Below are positions 16,974 through 24,722 of a stretch of DNA of 47,519 nt, one piece after another. The first letter of the stretch is position 1; each line of letters starts with the position of its first letter. The DNA comes from an uncultured Prevotella sp. (GTDB lineage Bacteria > Bacteroidota > Bacteroidia > Bacteroidales > Bacteroidaceae), in the NCBI GenBank assembly GCA_900543585.1, contig UQRP01000018.1, positions 1 to 47,519 of the forward strand, written 5' to 3'. The notes below the pieces were generated by a model, which saw only the letters and a program-made list of their open reading frames with translations, did not search any database and was not told where the DNA came from. The position numbers and the translations under genes are program-made.

Positions 16974-19313
16974 TTATTTCTGTGTGAGCAGATTGAGTTT
17001 TACCTTTGGAGCGAGTGCGTTGCTGACCTTTTTCTTCAGGCCTTTGAGGTTCAGGGTTGCTGTGCCCTTGATGTCGCGGCTGGAGGCACCCACCTTGAAG
17101 GTGTAGGTGCCGGCGTCGGCAACCCATGCGCTCTGCGCGGTCACGAAGGAGGCGAGGTCGGCCTTGCTGATGGTCATCGTCAGCGTCTGGCTCTCACCGG
17201 GCTGCAGCGTGCGCGTCTTGGCAAAGGCTTTGAGCTCCTGGGCGGGCTTTTCAACCTTGCCCTTAGGTGCTGTGACATAGACCTCAGCGACTTCCTTACC
17301 TGCCTGCTTGCCGGTGTTGGTGATGGTAACGGTCACGGTGACGTCGTTGCCATTGTCGGCGGCCTTGACATCGCTGTAGTCGAAGGTGGTGTAGCTCAGA
17401 CCGTAGCCGAAGGGATAAGAGACATTCTTTTGGAACGTGTCATAGTAGCGATAGCCCACATAGATGTCCTCATCATAGTCGGTATAGCCTATATTCTTGA
17501 CATCAACCTGCTTGGAGGCGTCGGCATTGAAGCTGCCAATGCTGTAGCCGGAGGTGTTGGCCGGGAAGTTGACAGTAGAGGGATCGTCCTCCACCTTCAC
17601 AGGCCAGGTCATAGAGAGCTTGCCGGAAGGAGTGGCCTTACCACTGAGCAGGTCAGCGATGGAGTTACCAATCTCCTGACCACACTGCCAGGGTACGAGG
17701 ATGGCGTCGGGCTCGTTCTTCCAGGAAGCGGTCTCGATGGCGCCACCGATGTTCAGCACCACGACAACCTTCTTGCCAGCCTTATGATAGGCGTCGCACA
17801 CATTCTTTATAAGGGCTTTCTCGTTGTCCTCGAGGTTATACTGTGCGATGGTGCGGTCAGCGCCCTCGCCGGAGATGCGGTGCAGGGTGATGACGGCGAT
17901 GTCGTTGCGGCTCACCTCGTCGTCAGTGACGTTGACATCTTTCTCACCGGGCAGTGTAGGCACATCGAACTGCAGTGGTCCCGGCTTGGGGTGCTTCTTA
18001 TAGTAGTCCTCGATATACGGTGTGTACTCGTTGACGAGTGCCTCATCGACATGGTATCCGGCGTTGCGCAGGCCCTCAACGAGGGAGATGGTGTAGGCGC
18101 GGTTGACATTGCCCGAGCCGGTGCCACCGGCCACGAGGTCATAGCTGCCACAGCCGTAGAGAGCGACATTCTTCACATTATTAAAAGGCAGTCCGCCGTT
18201 GTTCTTCAGCAGCACAGCACCCTCAGCAGCAGCCTGACGTGTCACGGTAGCGTGAGCGGCGAGGTCGGGCTTGTTGTCGTAGGCCACACCGGCAAAGCGC
18301 TTTGTCTTCACCACAAGCTCTAAGACGCGGCGCACGCAGGTATCGAGGTCCTTCACAGAGAGCTTACCGCTCTTCACGGCAGCCACGATGTCGGCGCGGT
18401 CCTGGTCTAAGCCCGGCTCTATGAGGTCGTTGCCAGCATGGATGTTAGCAGCGCGGTCGGCCTTGCCACCACGGCGTACAGGGTCCATGCCACCGAACCA
18501 GTCGGTCATCACGAGACCCTTGAAACCCCAGTCGTGGCGGAGGATAGAGGTGAGCAGGTCATAGCGCTCACTGGTCATCGTGCCGTTGACAAGGTTATAA
18601 GAGGACATCACCGTCCAGGGCTGTGCCTTGGTGATGGCAATCTCGAAGTTCTTCAGATAGAGCTCGCGGGCGGCACGCTGGCTCACACGGGCGTCGTTAC
18701 CCATGCGCTGGGTCTCCTGGTTGTTGAAGGCGAAGTGCTTGATAGAGGTGCCTACACCCTGGCTCTGGATACCACTGATATAAGCGGCGGCGATGTTACC
18801 GGACAGGACAGGGTCCTCACTGTAGTACTCGAAGTTGCGGCCGCAGAGCGGGTTGCGCATCAGGCACACACCGGGAGATAGCATGACCTCGACGCCATAG
18901 GCCGAAGCCTCCTCACCGATGGCCTTACCAATCTCGCCAACGAGAGAGGTGTTCCAGGAGCAGGCTAAAGCGGTGCCGATAGGGAAATGGGTAGCATAAT
19001 ATTTATTGTGGTCGTAGTTGCGCTCAGGATTGATACGCACACCGGCAGGACCGTCGGAGAGGACGATGGAGGGGATGCCAAGGCGAGGGATAGCGGCTGT
19101 GGTGCCGGCAGCGCCGGGGACAAGACTGGAGGAAGAACCGATGACAGGACTGTTGCTGAAACCGGCCATACCAGTACCTACTACCATAGTAGCCTTCTCT
19201 TCAAGGGTCATGGCTTTGATCACTGCGTCGATGTTGTTGGCAGTGAGCTTCGGCTGCGCCATCATCATACCTGAGACGGCAAGAGCAGCACATGCTGTGA
19301 TGATACCTTTCAT
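16974..19313 (-). CDS. GH3 beta-glucosidase with Fn3-like C-terminal domain
   Basis: This is a predicted secreted beta-glucosidase or xylosidase. The 779-residue protein starts with a signal peptide (ending GMMMAQ). The GH3 barrel carries LSDGPAGVR near residue 90, GRNFEYYSEDP, SIKHFAFNNQETQR and VMTDWFGG, whose Asp (about 271) is the predicted nucleophile. The second GH3 domain follows from about 370, and a Fn3-like domain closes the protein (about 675-760; typical phrase TVTITNTGKQAGKEVAEVYV). This domain order matches the common BglX-like GH3 enzymes of gut Bacteroidota. It is the first gene of the minus-strand set, with a long upstream regulatory region shared with divergent glmS. A TAACTTTG box lies at 19374-19381. 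A terminator-like hairpin follows the gene. Confidence 0.94.
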   Translation of the reverse strand: MKGIITACAALAVSGMMMAQPKLTANNIDAVIKAMTLEEKATMVVGTGMAGFSNSPVIGSSSSLVPGAAGTTAAIPRLGIPSIVLSDGPAGVRINPERNYDHNKYYATHFPIGTALACSWNTSLVGEIGKAIGEEASAYGVEVMLSPGVCLMRNPLCGRNFEYYSEDPVLSGNIAAAYISGIQSQGVGTSIKHFAFNNQETQRMGNDARVSQRAARELYLKNFEIAITKAQPWTVMSSYNLVNGTMTSERYDLLTSILRHDWGFKGLVMTDWFGGMDPVRRGGKADRAANIHAGNDLIEPGLDQDRADIVAAVKSGKLSVKDLDTCVRRVLELVVKTKRFAGVAYDNKPDLAAHATVTRQAAAEGAVLLKNNGGLPFNNVKNVALYGCGSYDLVAGGTGSGNVNRAYTISLVEGLRNAGYHVDEALVNEYTPYIEDYYKKHPKPGPLQFDVPTLPGEKDVNVTDDEVSRNDIAVITLHRISGEGADRTIAQYNLEDNEKALIKNVCDAYHKAGKKVVVVLNIGGAIETASWKNEPDAILVPWQCGQEIGNSIADLLSGKATPSGKLSMTWPVKVEDDPSTVNFPANTSGYSIGSFNADASKQVDVKNIGYTDYDEDIYVGYRYYDTFQKNVSYPFGYGLSYTTFDYSDVKAADNGNDVTVTVTITNTGKQAGKEVAEVYVTAPKGKVEKPAQELKAFAKTRTLQPGESQTLTMTISKADLASFVTAQSAWVADAGTYTFKVGASSRDIKGTATLNLKGLKKKVSNALAPKVKLNLLTQK

Positions 19314-19373
19314 ATAGAAATAATGATAAATTGGTTTGGTTTTAGAGATATTCTCGTTTCAAGTTTTCGACGG

Positions 19374-19381
19374 CAAAGTTA
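19374..19381 (-). promoter_or_regulatory. -7 box for the GH3 gene
   Basis: Read on the minus strand this is TAACTTTG, a match to TAnnTTTG. It would start transcription near 19367 with a leader of about 55 bases. No TTTG -33 box is at the right distance, which fits an activator-dependent promoter. Confidence 0.5.
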
Positions 19382-19633
19382 AGAAGCCTTTAATAATATT
19401 GTAGCATTGAGTAAGTGGTAAAAGTAAGCATTTTATAAGACTATATTACTTATTCTCAGCGCATTAACGCTTTCAACTATTTGAAAAAAGTAAGTAATTT
19501 ATTTGTTGAAATGAATGCAAAAATTGCACGGGAAGGCGTTTCCATCTTTCTATACGGCATAGCTGGTGAGGGCATAGGAACGATACAAAACAAAAAAAAC
19601 GTTTAAAAAGGCATAGATAAGAAAGAATATTTC

Positions 19634-19641
19634 TAATTTTG
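19634..19641 (+). promoter_or_regulatory. -7 box for glmS
   Basis: TAATTTTG matches the TAnnTTTG consensus on the plus strand. The implied leader is about 110 bases. The -33 region is AT-rich without a clear TTTG. Confidence 0.4.
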
Positions 19642-19758
19642 CAAAATCATCACCGACTGCAACATATTTATATAGTTATGCACCTTACACATTATATATA
19701 TATATGCTGCGGCCGGAACAATAATAATTCAGAAAAAACAGCAAGAAACAATACGCTT

Positions 19759-21603
19759 ATGTGTGGAATAGTAGGTTATATCGGTAACCGTGATGCTTAC
19801 GGCATCCTCATCAAAGGTCTTCACCGTTTGGAATATCGTGGTTACGACTCTGCCGGTGTGGCGCTCATCAACAGCGACAACGCCTTGAATGTTTACAAGG
19901 CCAAGGGCAAGGTCAGCGACCTGGAGCTTGCCGCCAAAGGCAAGGACTGCTCGGGCACCATCGGCATCGCCCACACACGCTGGGCTACCCACGGTGAGCC
20001 CTCGGTACGCAACGCCCACCCCCATGTCTCCGAGTCCGGCAACCTCGTCATCGTGCACAACGGCATCATCGAGAACTTCACCGTCCTCAAGGAGCAGCTC
20101 GTCAAGCGCGGCTACCATTTCAAAAGCGACACCGACACCGAGGTCCTCATCCAGCTCATCGAATACGCTCAGAAGAAGCATGCGTGCAGCCTGGCCGAGG
20201 CTGTACGCCACGCCTTGGCGAAATGTATCGGTGCCTACGCCATCGCCGTCATGGACCGCCGCGACCCCAATACCATCGTGGCTGCCCGCAAGGGTTCACC
20301 CCTCGTCATCGGCGTGACAAAGGACAACTCCGAGTTCTTCATCGCCTCCGACGCTACGCCTATCGCGGAATATACCAAGGATGTCGTCTACATGGACGAC
20401 AAGCAGATTGCTGTCTGCCACCGCGGTGAGCCGCTGAAAATCATCGACCTGCGCAACAAGAACGTCAACGTCAACGTCAAGCAGATAGACATGGACCTCG
20501 ACATGCTGGACCGCGGCGGTTTCCCCCATTTCATGCTCAAGGAAATCTTCGACCAGCCACGCTGCCTCCGCGACTGCATGAGCGGCCGCCTCTTCGACGA
20601 CGAGGTCGTCCTCAGCGCTGTCCGCAACAACAGGGCTCGCCTGCTCTCGGCCACACGATTCATCATCGTGGCCTGCGGTACCTCCTGGCATGCCGGTCTC
20701 GTGGGCAAGCAGCTCATCGAGCACTTCTGCAAGATTCCCGTGGAGGTGGACTACGCCTCGGAGTTCCGCTACCGCGACCCCGTCATCTACCCCACCGACG
20801 TCGTCATCGCCATCTCACAGAGCGGTGAGACGGCAGACACCTTAGCAGCCATCAAGCTCGCCAAGGAGAGAGGCGCCTGCATCTTCGGCATCGTCAACGC
20901 CGTGGGATCCAGCATCGCACGCGAGACCGACACGGGTATCTATATCCACGTAGGACCGGAGATAGGTGTGGCCTCGACAAAGGCGTTCACCGGACAGCTC
21001 ACCTGCCTGACGCTCCTCACCCTGGCGCTGGCTGAAGCCAAGGGCACCGTAGACCACGACGAGTTCTTATCACTGACACGCGAGCTGCGACAAATCCCGG
21101 ACAAGATTGACGCCATACTGAAGAAGAACGACGACATCAAGAGTCTGGCGCGTGTCTATACCTACGCCTCCAACTTCCTCTACCTCGGACGCGGCTGGAA
21201 CTACCCCGTGGCCTTGGAGGGTGCGCTGAAGCTCAAGGAGATAAGCTATATCCATGCCGAAGGCTACCCCGCTGCCGAGATGAAACACGGACCTATCGCC
21301 TTGGTCGACAACATGATGCCGGTGCTCTTCATCGCCACCCATCACCAGGGCTACGAGAAGATAGTCTCCAACATGCAGGAGGTGAAGGCGCGCGGCGGAC
21401 GCATCATCGCCGTCATCACCGAGGGCGACGACTCCATGGCGAAGATTGCCGACGAGACCATCAGCATTCCCACCACACTGGCACCACTGGCACCGCTGCT
21501 CACCGTCATTCCCCTGCAGCTCCTGGCCTACCATATCGCTGTGGAGAAGGGCCTCAACGTCGACCAGCCACGCAACCTGGCAAAGAGCGTCACCGTAGAA
21601 TAA
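19759..21603 (+). CDS. glmS: Glutamine-fructose-6-phosphate aminotransferase
   Basis: GlmS makes glucosamine-6-phosphate from fructose-6-phosphate and glutamine, the first step to UDP-GlcNAc for peptidoglycan and LPS. The 614-residue protein begins MCGIVGYIG, so processing exposes the catalytic Cys as residue 1. The class-II glutaminase domain covers about 1-230 with HRLEYRGYDSAG and THGEPS. Two SIS isomerase domains follow, with ACGTSWHAG and SQSGETADT in the first, and it ends in the conserved NLAKSVTVE. An in-frame upstream start 40 codons earlier is rejected because the Cys must follow Met. The length is that of the family. A muramidase-like gene follows after 34 bases on the same strand. 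This is a housekeeping enzyme and the most secure gene name in the window. Confidence 0.98.
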   Translation: MCGIVGYIGNRDAYGILIKGLHRLEYRGYDSAGVALINSDNALNVYKAKGKVSDLELAAKGKDCSGTIGIAHTRWATHGEPSVRNAHPHVSESGNLVIVHNGIIENFTVLKEQLVKRGYHFKSDTDTEVLIQLIEYAQKKHACSLAEAVRHALAKCIGAYAIAVMDRRDPNTIVAARKGSPLVIGVTKDNSEFFIASDATPIAEYTKDVVYMDDKQIAVCHRGEPLKIIDLRNKNVNVNVKQIDMDLDMLDRGGFPHFMLKEIFDQPRCLRDCMSGRLFDDEVVLSAVRNNRARLLSATRFIIVACGTSWHAGLVGKQLIEHFCKIPVEVDYASEFRYRDPVIYPTDVVIAISQSGETADTLAAIKLAKERGACIFGIVNAVGSSIARETDTGIYIHVGPEIGVASTKAFTGQLTCLTLLTLALAEAKGTVDHDEFLSLTRELRQIPDKIDAILKKNDDIKSLARVYTYASNFLYLGRGWNYPVALEGALKLKEISYIHAEGYPAAEMKHGPIALVDNMMPVLFIATHHQGYEKIVSNMQEVKARGGRIIAVITEGDDSMAKIADETISIPTTLAPLAPLLTVIPLQLLAYHIAVEKGLNVDQPRNLAKSVTVE

Positions 21604-21637
21604 TATTTCATACCCGTGGGAATTCCCCACAACGACT

Positions 21638-22855
21638 ATGAGAAACCACCATACCGGAAGGGCCGCCACAGCGGTCCTTCCCTTTGTATTTTTGTTACTG
21701 CTGCTGTCATCGTGTTCCATCCACACCGACGACACGGCGACCATCGCCCTGGGCGACAGCCTCATCTATCGCGGACAGCTCAAAGACGGCAAGCCCGAAG
21801 GCCTCGGCGTGCTCATGCATGGCGACAGTGTCATCTATAGCGGCAACTGGCACTTAGGAAAGCGACAGGGCACGGGCACCGTCACCGACAGCCACGGGCG
21901 ATCCGTCAGCGGCAAATGGTATGCCGACACCATCGTCAGCGGTGTCCTCCGCGACTCCGCGGGCGTCTACACCGGAGAGCTCAACAACGCGCTGCGACCC
22001 AACGGCTACGGACACTACCGCGACACGCTCGGCACCTATTACGAAGGTCAGTGGAACGACGGCGAGCGCACGGGGTTCGGATTCTCCTCACAGCACAGAT
22101 ATTTTCGCGTGGGAGAATGGAAGCACGATGTCTATAAAGGAGAGCGTCTGAACTACAACGCCGAGCGCATCTATGGCATCGACGTCTCCAAATACCAGCA
22201 TATCCACGGCAACGCCTTCCACACCATCGACTGGAACCGCCTGCGCATCACCAACCTCGGCACACTGTCGAAGAAGAACGTCAGCGGCAATGTCGACTTC
22301 AAGATTTCCTTTGTCTTCATCAAATCCACGGAGGGCGCGTCGATGCTCAACCCCTACTACAACAGCGACTACGCCGCCGCACGCCGCAACGGCTATGCCG
22401 TGGGCACCTACCACTTCTTCTCGCATCGCACGTCCGGAACGCAGCAGGCCTGGTACTTCCTCAGCCACAGCCACTTCCGCAAAGGCGACCTGCCTCCCGT
22501 CCTTGACCTGGAGCCGCTGCCCTCACAGGTGCAGAAGATGGGCGGCGTGGGCACGATGTGGAAACGCGTCAGGGCATGGCTCGACATCGTAGAGCGCAAG
22601 ACGGGCATGCGGCCCATCCTCTACATCAGCCAGACCTTCGTCAACCGCTGGCTCGACTACGCTCCCGACGTCAAGCACAACTACCCCATCTGGATAGCAC
22701 GCTACGGGGAATACAAGCCCGACATCAAGCTCCGTATCTGGCAGCTCGCACCCGACGGTAAGGTGCGCGGCATAGCCGGACATACCGACATCAACGTCTT
22801 CAACGGCTATCAGAAAGAGTTTGAGCAGTGGAAGAGAGAAGTTAGCATGGAATGA
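21638..22855 (+). CDS. MORN-repeat/GH25 muramidase fusion lipoprotein
   Basis: The 405-residue lipoprotein (LLLLLSSC, Cys 26) combines two modules. Residues about 45-170 contain four to five MORN-type repeats with the pattern Y-x-G-x(4)-G-x(3)-G-x-G. Residues about 178-400 form a GH25 lysozyme domain: GIDVSKYQ (Asp 182), SFVFIKSTEGAS, GTYHFFSH and PVLDLEP (Asp 290, Glu 292, the likely catalytic pair), ending with a region that includes HTDINVF. GH25 enzymes hydrolyse the beta-1,4 bond between MurNAc and GlcNAc. The gene follows glmS by 34 bases and ends 1 base before the sigma-factor start, so it may be cotranscribed with both. It could act on the cell's own wall or on foreign peptidoglycan; location inside or outside the outer membrane is not decided by the sequence. 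Confidence 0.9.
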   Translation: MRNHHTGRAATAVLPFVFLLLLLSSCSIHTDDTATIALGDSLIYRGQLKDGKPEGLGVLMHGDSVIYSGNWHLGKRQGTGTVTDSHGRSVSGKWYADTIVSGVLRDSAGVYTGELNNALRPNGYGHYRDTLGTYYEGQWNDGERTGFGFSSQHRYFRVGEWKHDVYKGERLNYNAERIYGIDVSKYQHIHGNAFHTIDWNRLRITNLGTLSKKNVSGNVDFKISFVFIKSTEGASMLNPYYNSDYAAARRNGYAVGTYHFFSHRTSGTQQAWYFLSHSHFRKGDLPPVLDLEPLPSQVQKMGGVGTMWKRVRAWLDIVERKTGMRPILYISQTFVNRWLDYAPDVKHNYPIWIARYGEYKPDIKLRIWQLAPDGKVRGIAGHTDINVFNGYQKEFEQWKREVSME

Positions 22856-22856
22856 C

Positions 22857-23381
22857 ATGGCGGAAGCACCAATGACAAACATGGCTTGGATGGAACATCT
22901 GTATACGACGTTCTATCGGTCGCTGTACCTCTATGCCCTCACCTTCCTCGCCGATGAGGAGGGTGCTAAGGACGTGACGGGCAGCGTGTTCCAGACGGTG
23001 TGGGAGAAGACCTTGGCGGGCACCTTGCAACAAGACGTGCACACCGTAGAGGGGTTTCTCTACACTTCCGTCCGCAACCGCTGCCTGGACACACTGCGCC
23101 ACAACAAGGCCATGGACCGCTATGTACGTATGAAGTCGGCCACAGAACCTATCACCACCGACGAGGCTGCCATGGAGTTTGAGCTACGCGTACAGCAGGT
23201 CAAAGCCGCCATAGAGCGGTTGCCGGAACCGGAGAAGTCAATCCTGACATGCACCTATTTCAAGAAGCTCACCTATCGGCAGACAGCCGAGAAACTGGAG
23301 ATGAGCGAGAATATGGTGCACAAACGCATGAACAAGGTATTTAAAACGTTGCGAGGAATGTTAAAAAACGACATTCCATAG
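22857..23381 (+). CDS. ECF-type RNA polymerase sigma factor
   Basis: The 174-residue protein has sigma region 2 near residues 15-80 (FYRSLYLYALTFLADEEGAKD) and region 4 near 115-165 (ERLPEPEKSILTCTYFKKLTYRQTAEKLEMSENMVHKRM in two joined parts), with an HTH at the end. It is the Bacteroidota class that pairs with FecR anti-sigma factors and SusC receptors carrying an STN domain. All three occur here in order. I choose the ATG at 22857, which begins 1 base after the previous stop codon; the ATG at 22872 is possible. A longer TTG start at 22821 would overlap the muramidase gene. It probably directs RNA polymerase to the promoter of the susC gene downstream. Confidence 0.93.
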   Translation: MAEAPMTNMAWMEHLYTTFYRSLYLYALTFLADEEGAKDVTGSVFQTVWEKTLAGTLQQDVHTVEGFLYTSVRNRCLDTLRHNKAMDRYVRMKSATEPITTDEAAMEFELRVQQVKAAIERLPEPEKSILTCTYFKKLTYRQTAEKLEMSENMVHKRMNKVFKTLRGMLKNDIP

Positions 23382-23433
23382 GCACAATATCTGCCCTTTC
23401 TTCGTCATATCTATAAAACCGAGATGAACAACA

Positions 23434-24555
23434 ATGACAGAACAACCTCATCACTCCATACCTTCCACATCTTCCGCCTCGCAGTTTTCTGCTGAGGAGC
23501 AGGACGCACGCTTAGCCTTTCTTGTCGAGCGTGCCTTGCAGGACGATGCGCCCGTCCCCGACGCCGGTGAGGCGTTCCTCGCTTTCCGCCGGAAGGTCGA
23601 GGGCGAGTCGGCTGACGGCACTGCCTCCCACCGGTTTTTCACGGTGCCCATGCGCGTCGTCGTCCGCACCCTCGTGGCCGTGGCCGCCTGCGTAGCCGTT
23701 CTCTTCACGCTGATGCCTAAAGACCTGCTCTCTTCCCACCAAGAAGCCTCCACAACTGTAGCCACAGCACGCCCGATGCCAGCCATCGACAGGGCCCGTC
23801 AGCGTGGCGGACTGTCCCTCCAGGTCGGTGACGAGAAGCTCTCACCGGCCATGGCCCGCAGCCACGGCATCGTGGTGCTGCCCGACAACATCATCCGTGT
23901 GGACAAGGTGCCCACGGCGGCCGCCGAGGTCTTCACCATCAAGGTCGCCGAAGGCAAGATGGCACAGCTGCTGTTGCCCGACGGCACCCATGTATGGCTC
24001 AGCGTAGGCAGTCAGATAGCCTTTGGCAGCCAGTTTGGCGCTGGCAACGAGCGCCGCGTGGCCCTGCGTGGTGAGGCCTATTTCGATGTCCACCATGATG
24101 CGTCGTCACCCTTCATCGTCGAGGGCAGCGGGTGGCAGACAACGGTGCTGGGCACACAGTTCAACGTGCGCAACATCGACGGCAGCGAGCCACGCGTGAC
24201 ACTTGTCAAAGGTCGGGTGAGGGTGAGCCGCGGCGATGACAGCGTGATTCTGAGGCCCGGACAGCAGACCACCGTCGGCAATGAACGCCTACAGCCACAG
24301 GAAGCCGACATGGACGTGGCGCTGAGCTGGAAAGAGGGACGCTTCTATTTCGACGGACAGACGCTCAAGGAGATTGTCGACGAGATAGGGCGGTGGTACG
24401 GCATGCATGTCACCTACCGCACGGAGAGCCATCTCTACGAACAGCTGCATTTCAATGCCGAGCGCGCCTGGACCGTCAGCCGCGTCATAAACGAGCTGAA
24501 CCTCATCAGCAAGGCGAAAGTCTCCGTCCGCGACAACCGCCTCTGCATAGAATAA
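23434..24555 (+). CDS. FecR-family anti-sigma factor
   Basis: The 373-residue protein is the inner-membrane partner of the ECF sigma factor. A cytoplasmic N-terminal part (1-68) should bind sigma. A single transmembrane helix lies near 72-90 (VVRTLVAVAACVAVLFTLM). The periplasmic FecR domain covers about 155-275 with LPDGTHVWLSVGSQIAF and a VALRGEAYFDV core. The C-terminal STN-like DUF4974 domain covers about 300-373 (FDGQTLKEIVDEIGRWYG). FecR senses a signal from the N-terminal domain of the cognate TonB-dependent receptor and releases or activates sigma. The gene lies 52 bases after the sigma gene and 167 bases before susC. Confidence 0.94.
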   Translation: MTEQPHHSIPSTSSASQFSAEEQDARLAFLVERALQDDAPVPDAGEAFLAFRRKVEGESADGTASHRFFTVPMRVVVRTLVAVAACVAVLFTLMPKDLLSSHQEASTTVATARPMPAIDRARQRGGLSLQVGDEKLSPAMARSHGIVVLPDNIIRVDKVPTAAAEVFTIKVAEGKMAQLLLPDGTHVWLSVGSQIAFGSQFGAGNERRVALRGEAYFDVHHDASSPFIVEGSGWQTTVLGTQFNVRNIDGSEPRVTLVKGRVRVSRGDDSVILRPGQQTTVGNERLQPQEADMDVALSWKEGRFYFDGQTLKEIVDEIGRWYGMHVTYRTESHLYEQLHFNAERAWTVSRVINELNLISKAKVSVRDNRLCIE

Positions 24556-24722
24556 ATGGTATTGCCGGTGCCACCGTAGGGGCGGGGGTTATCCGTTGCG
24601 CCGACGAATCTCATTTTTAACATTTATCTTGGGCACATATCGTAAGGGTATTCCGTATTTATTTTAGTAAGTATTAAGAGAGATAATCAATTTCATTACA
24701 AATTATTAAAATAAATATTTTT
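24556..24722 (+). promoter_or_regulatory. Upstream region of the susC-like gene
   Basis: This gap separates FecR from the SusC-like gene. The first third is GC-rich and contains ggtgccaccgtaggggcgg, a word also found in modified form at 12777-12802 and 44636-44664. The last 80 bases are very AT-rich and have no TAnnTTTG box, consistent with a promoter read by the adjacent ECF sigma factor rather than the housekeeping one. The actual boxes cannot be named from one example. Confidence 0.45.

Larger units (their letters stand above)
19314..19758. other. Divergent intergenic regulatory region
   Basis: This AT-rich, gene-free region lies between the divergent GH3 and glmS genes. It holds a -7 box for each direction. 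The 9-base word aaaagtaag occurs at 19420-19428 and 19486-19494, with more gtaag/cttat words around it (19411-19460). These could be regulator sites for the GH3 gene, but I cannot test that. I see no glmS ribozyme or other recognised riboswitch. Confidence 0.6.

Noticed and set aside
19642..19758. glmS ribozyme or riboswitch in the glmS leader
   Set aside because: I see no conserved ribozyme core, and this element is typical of Firmicutes.
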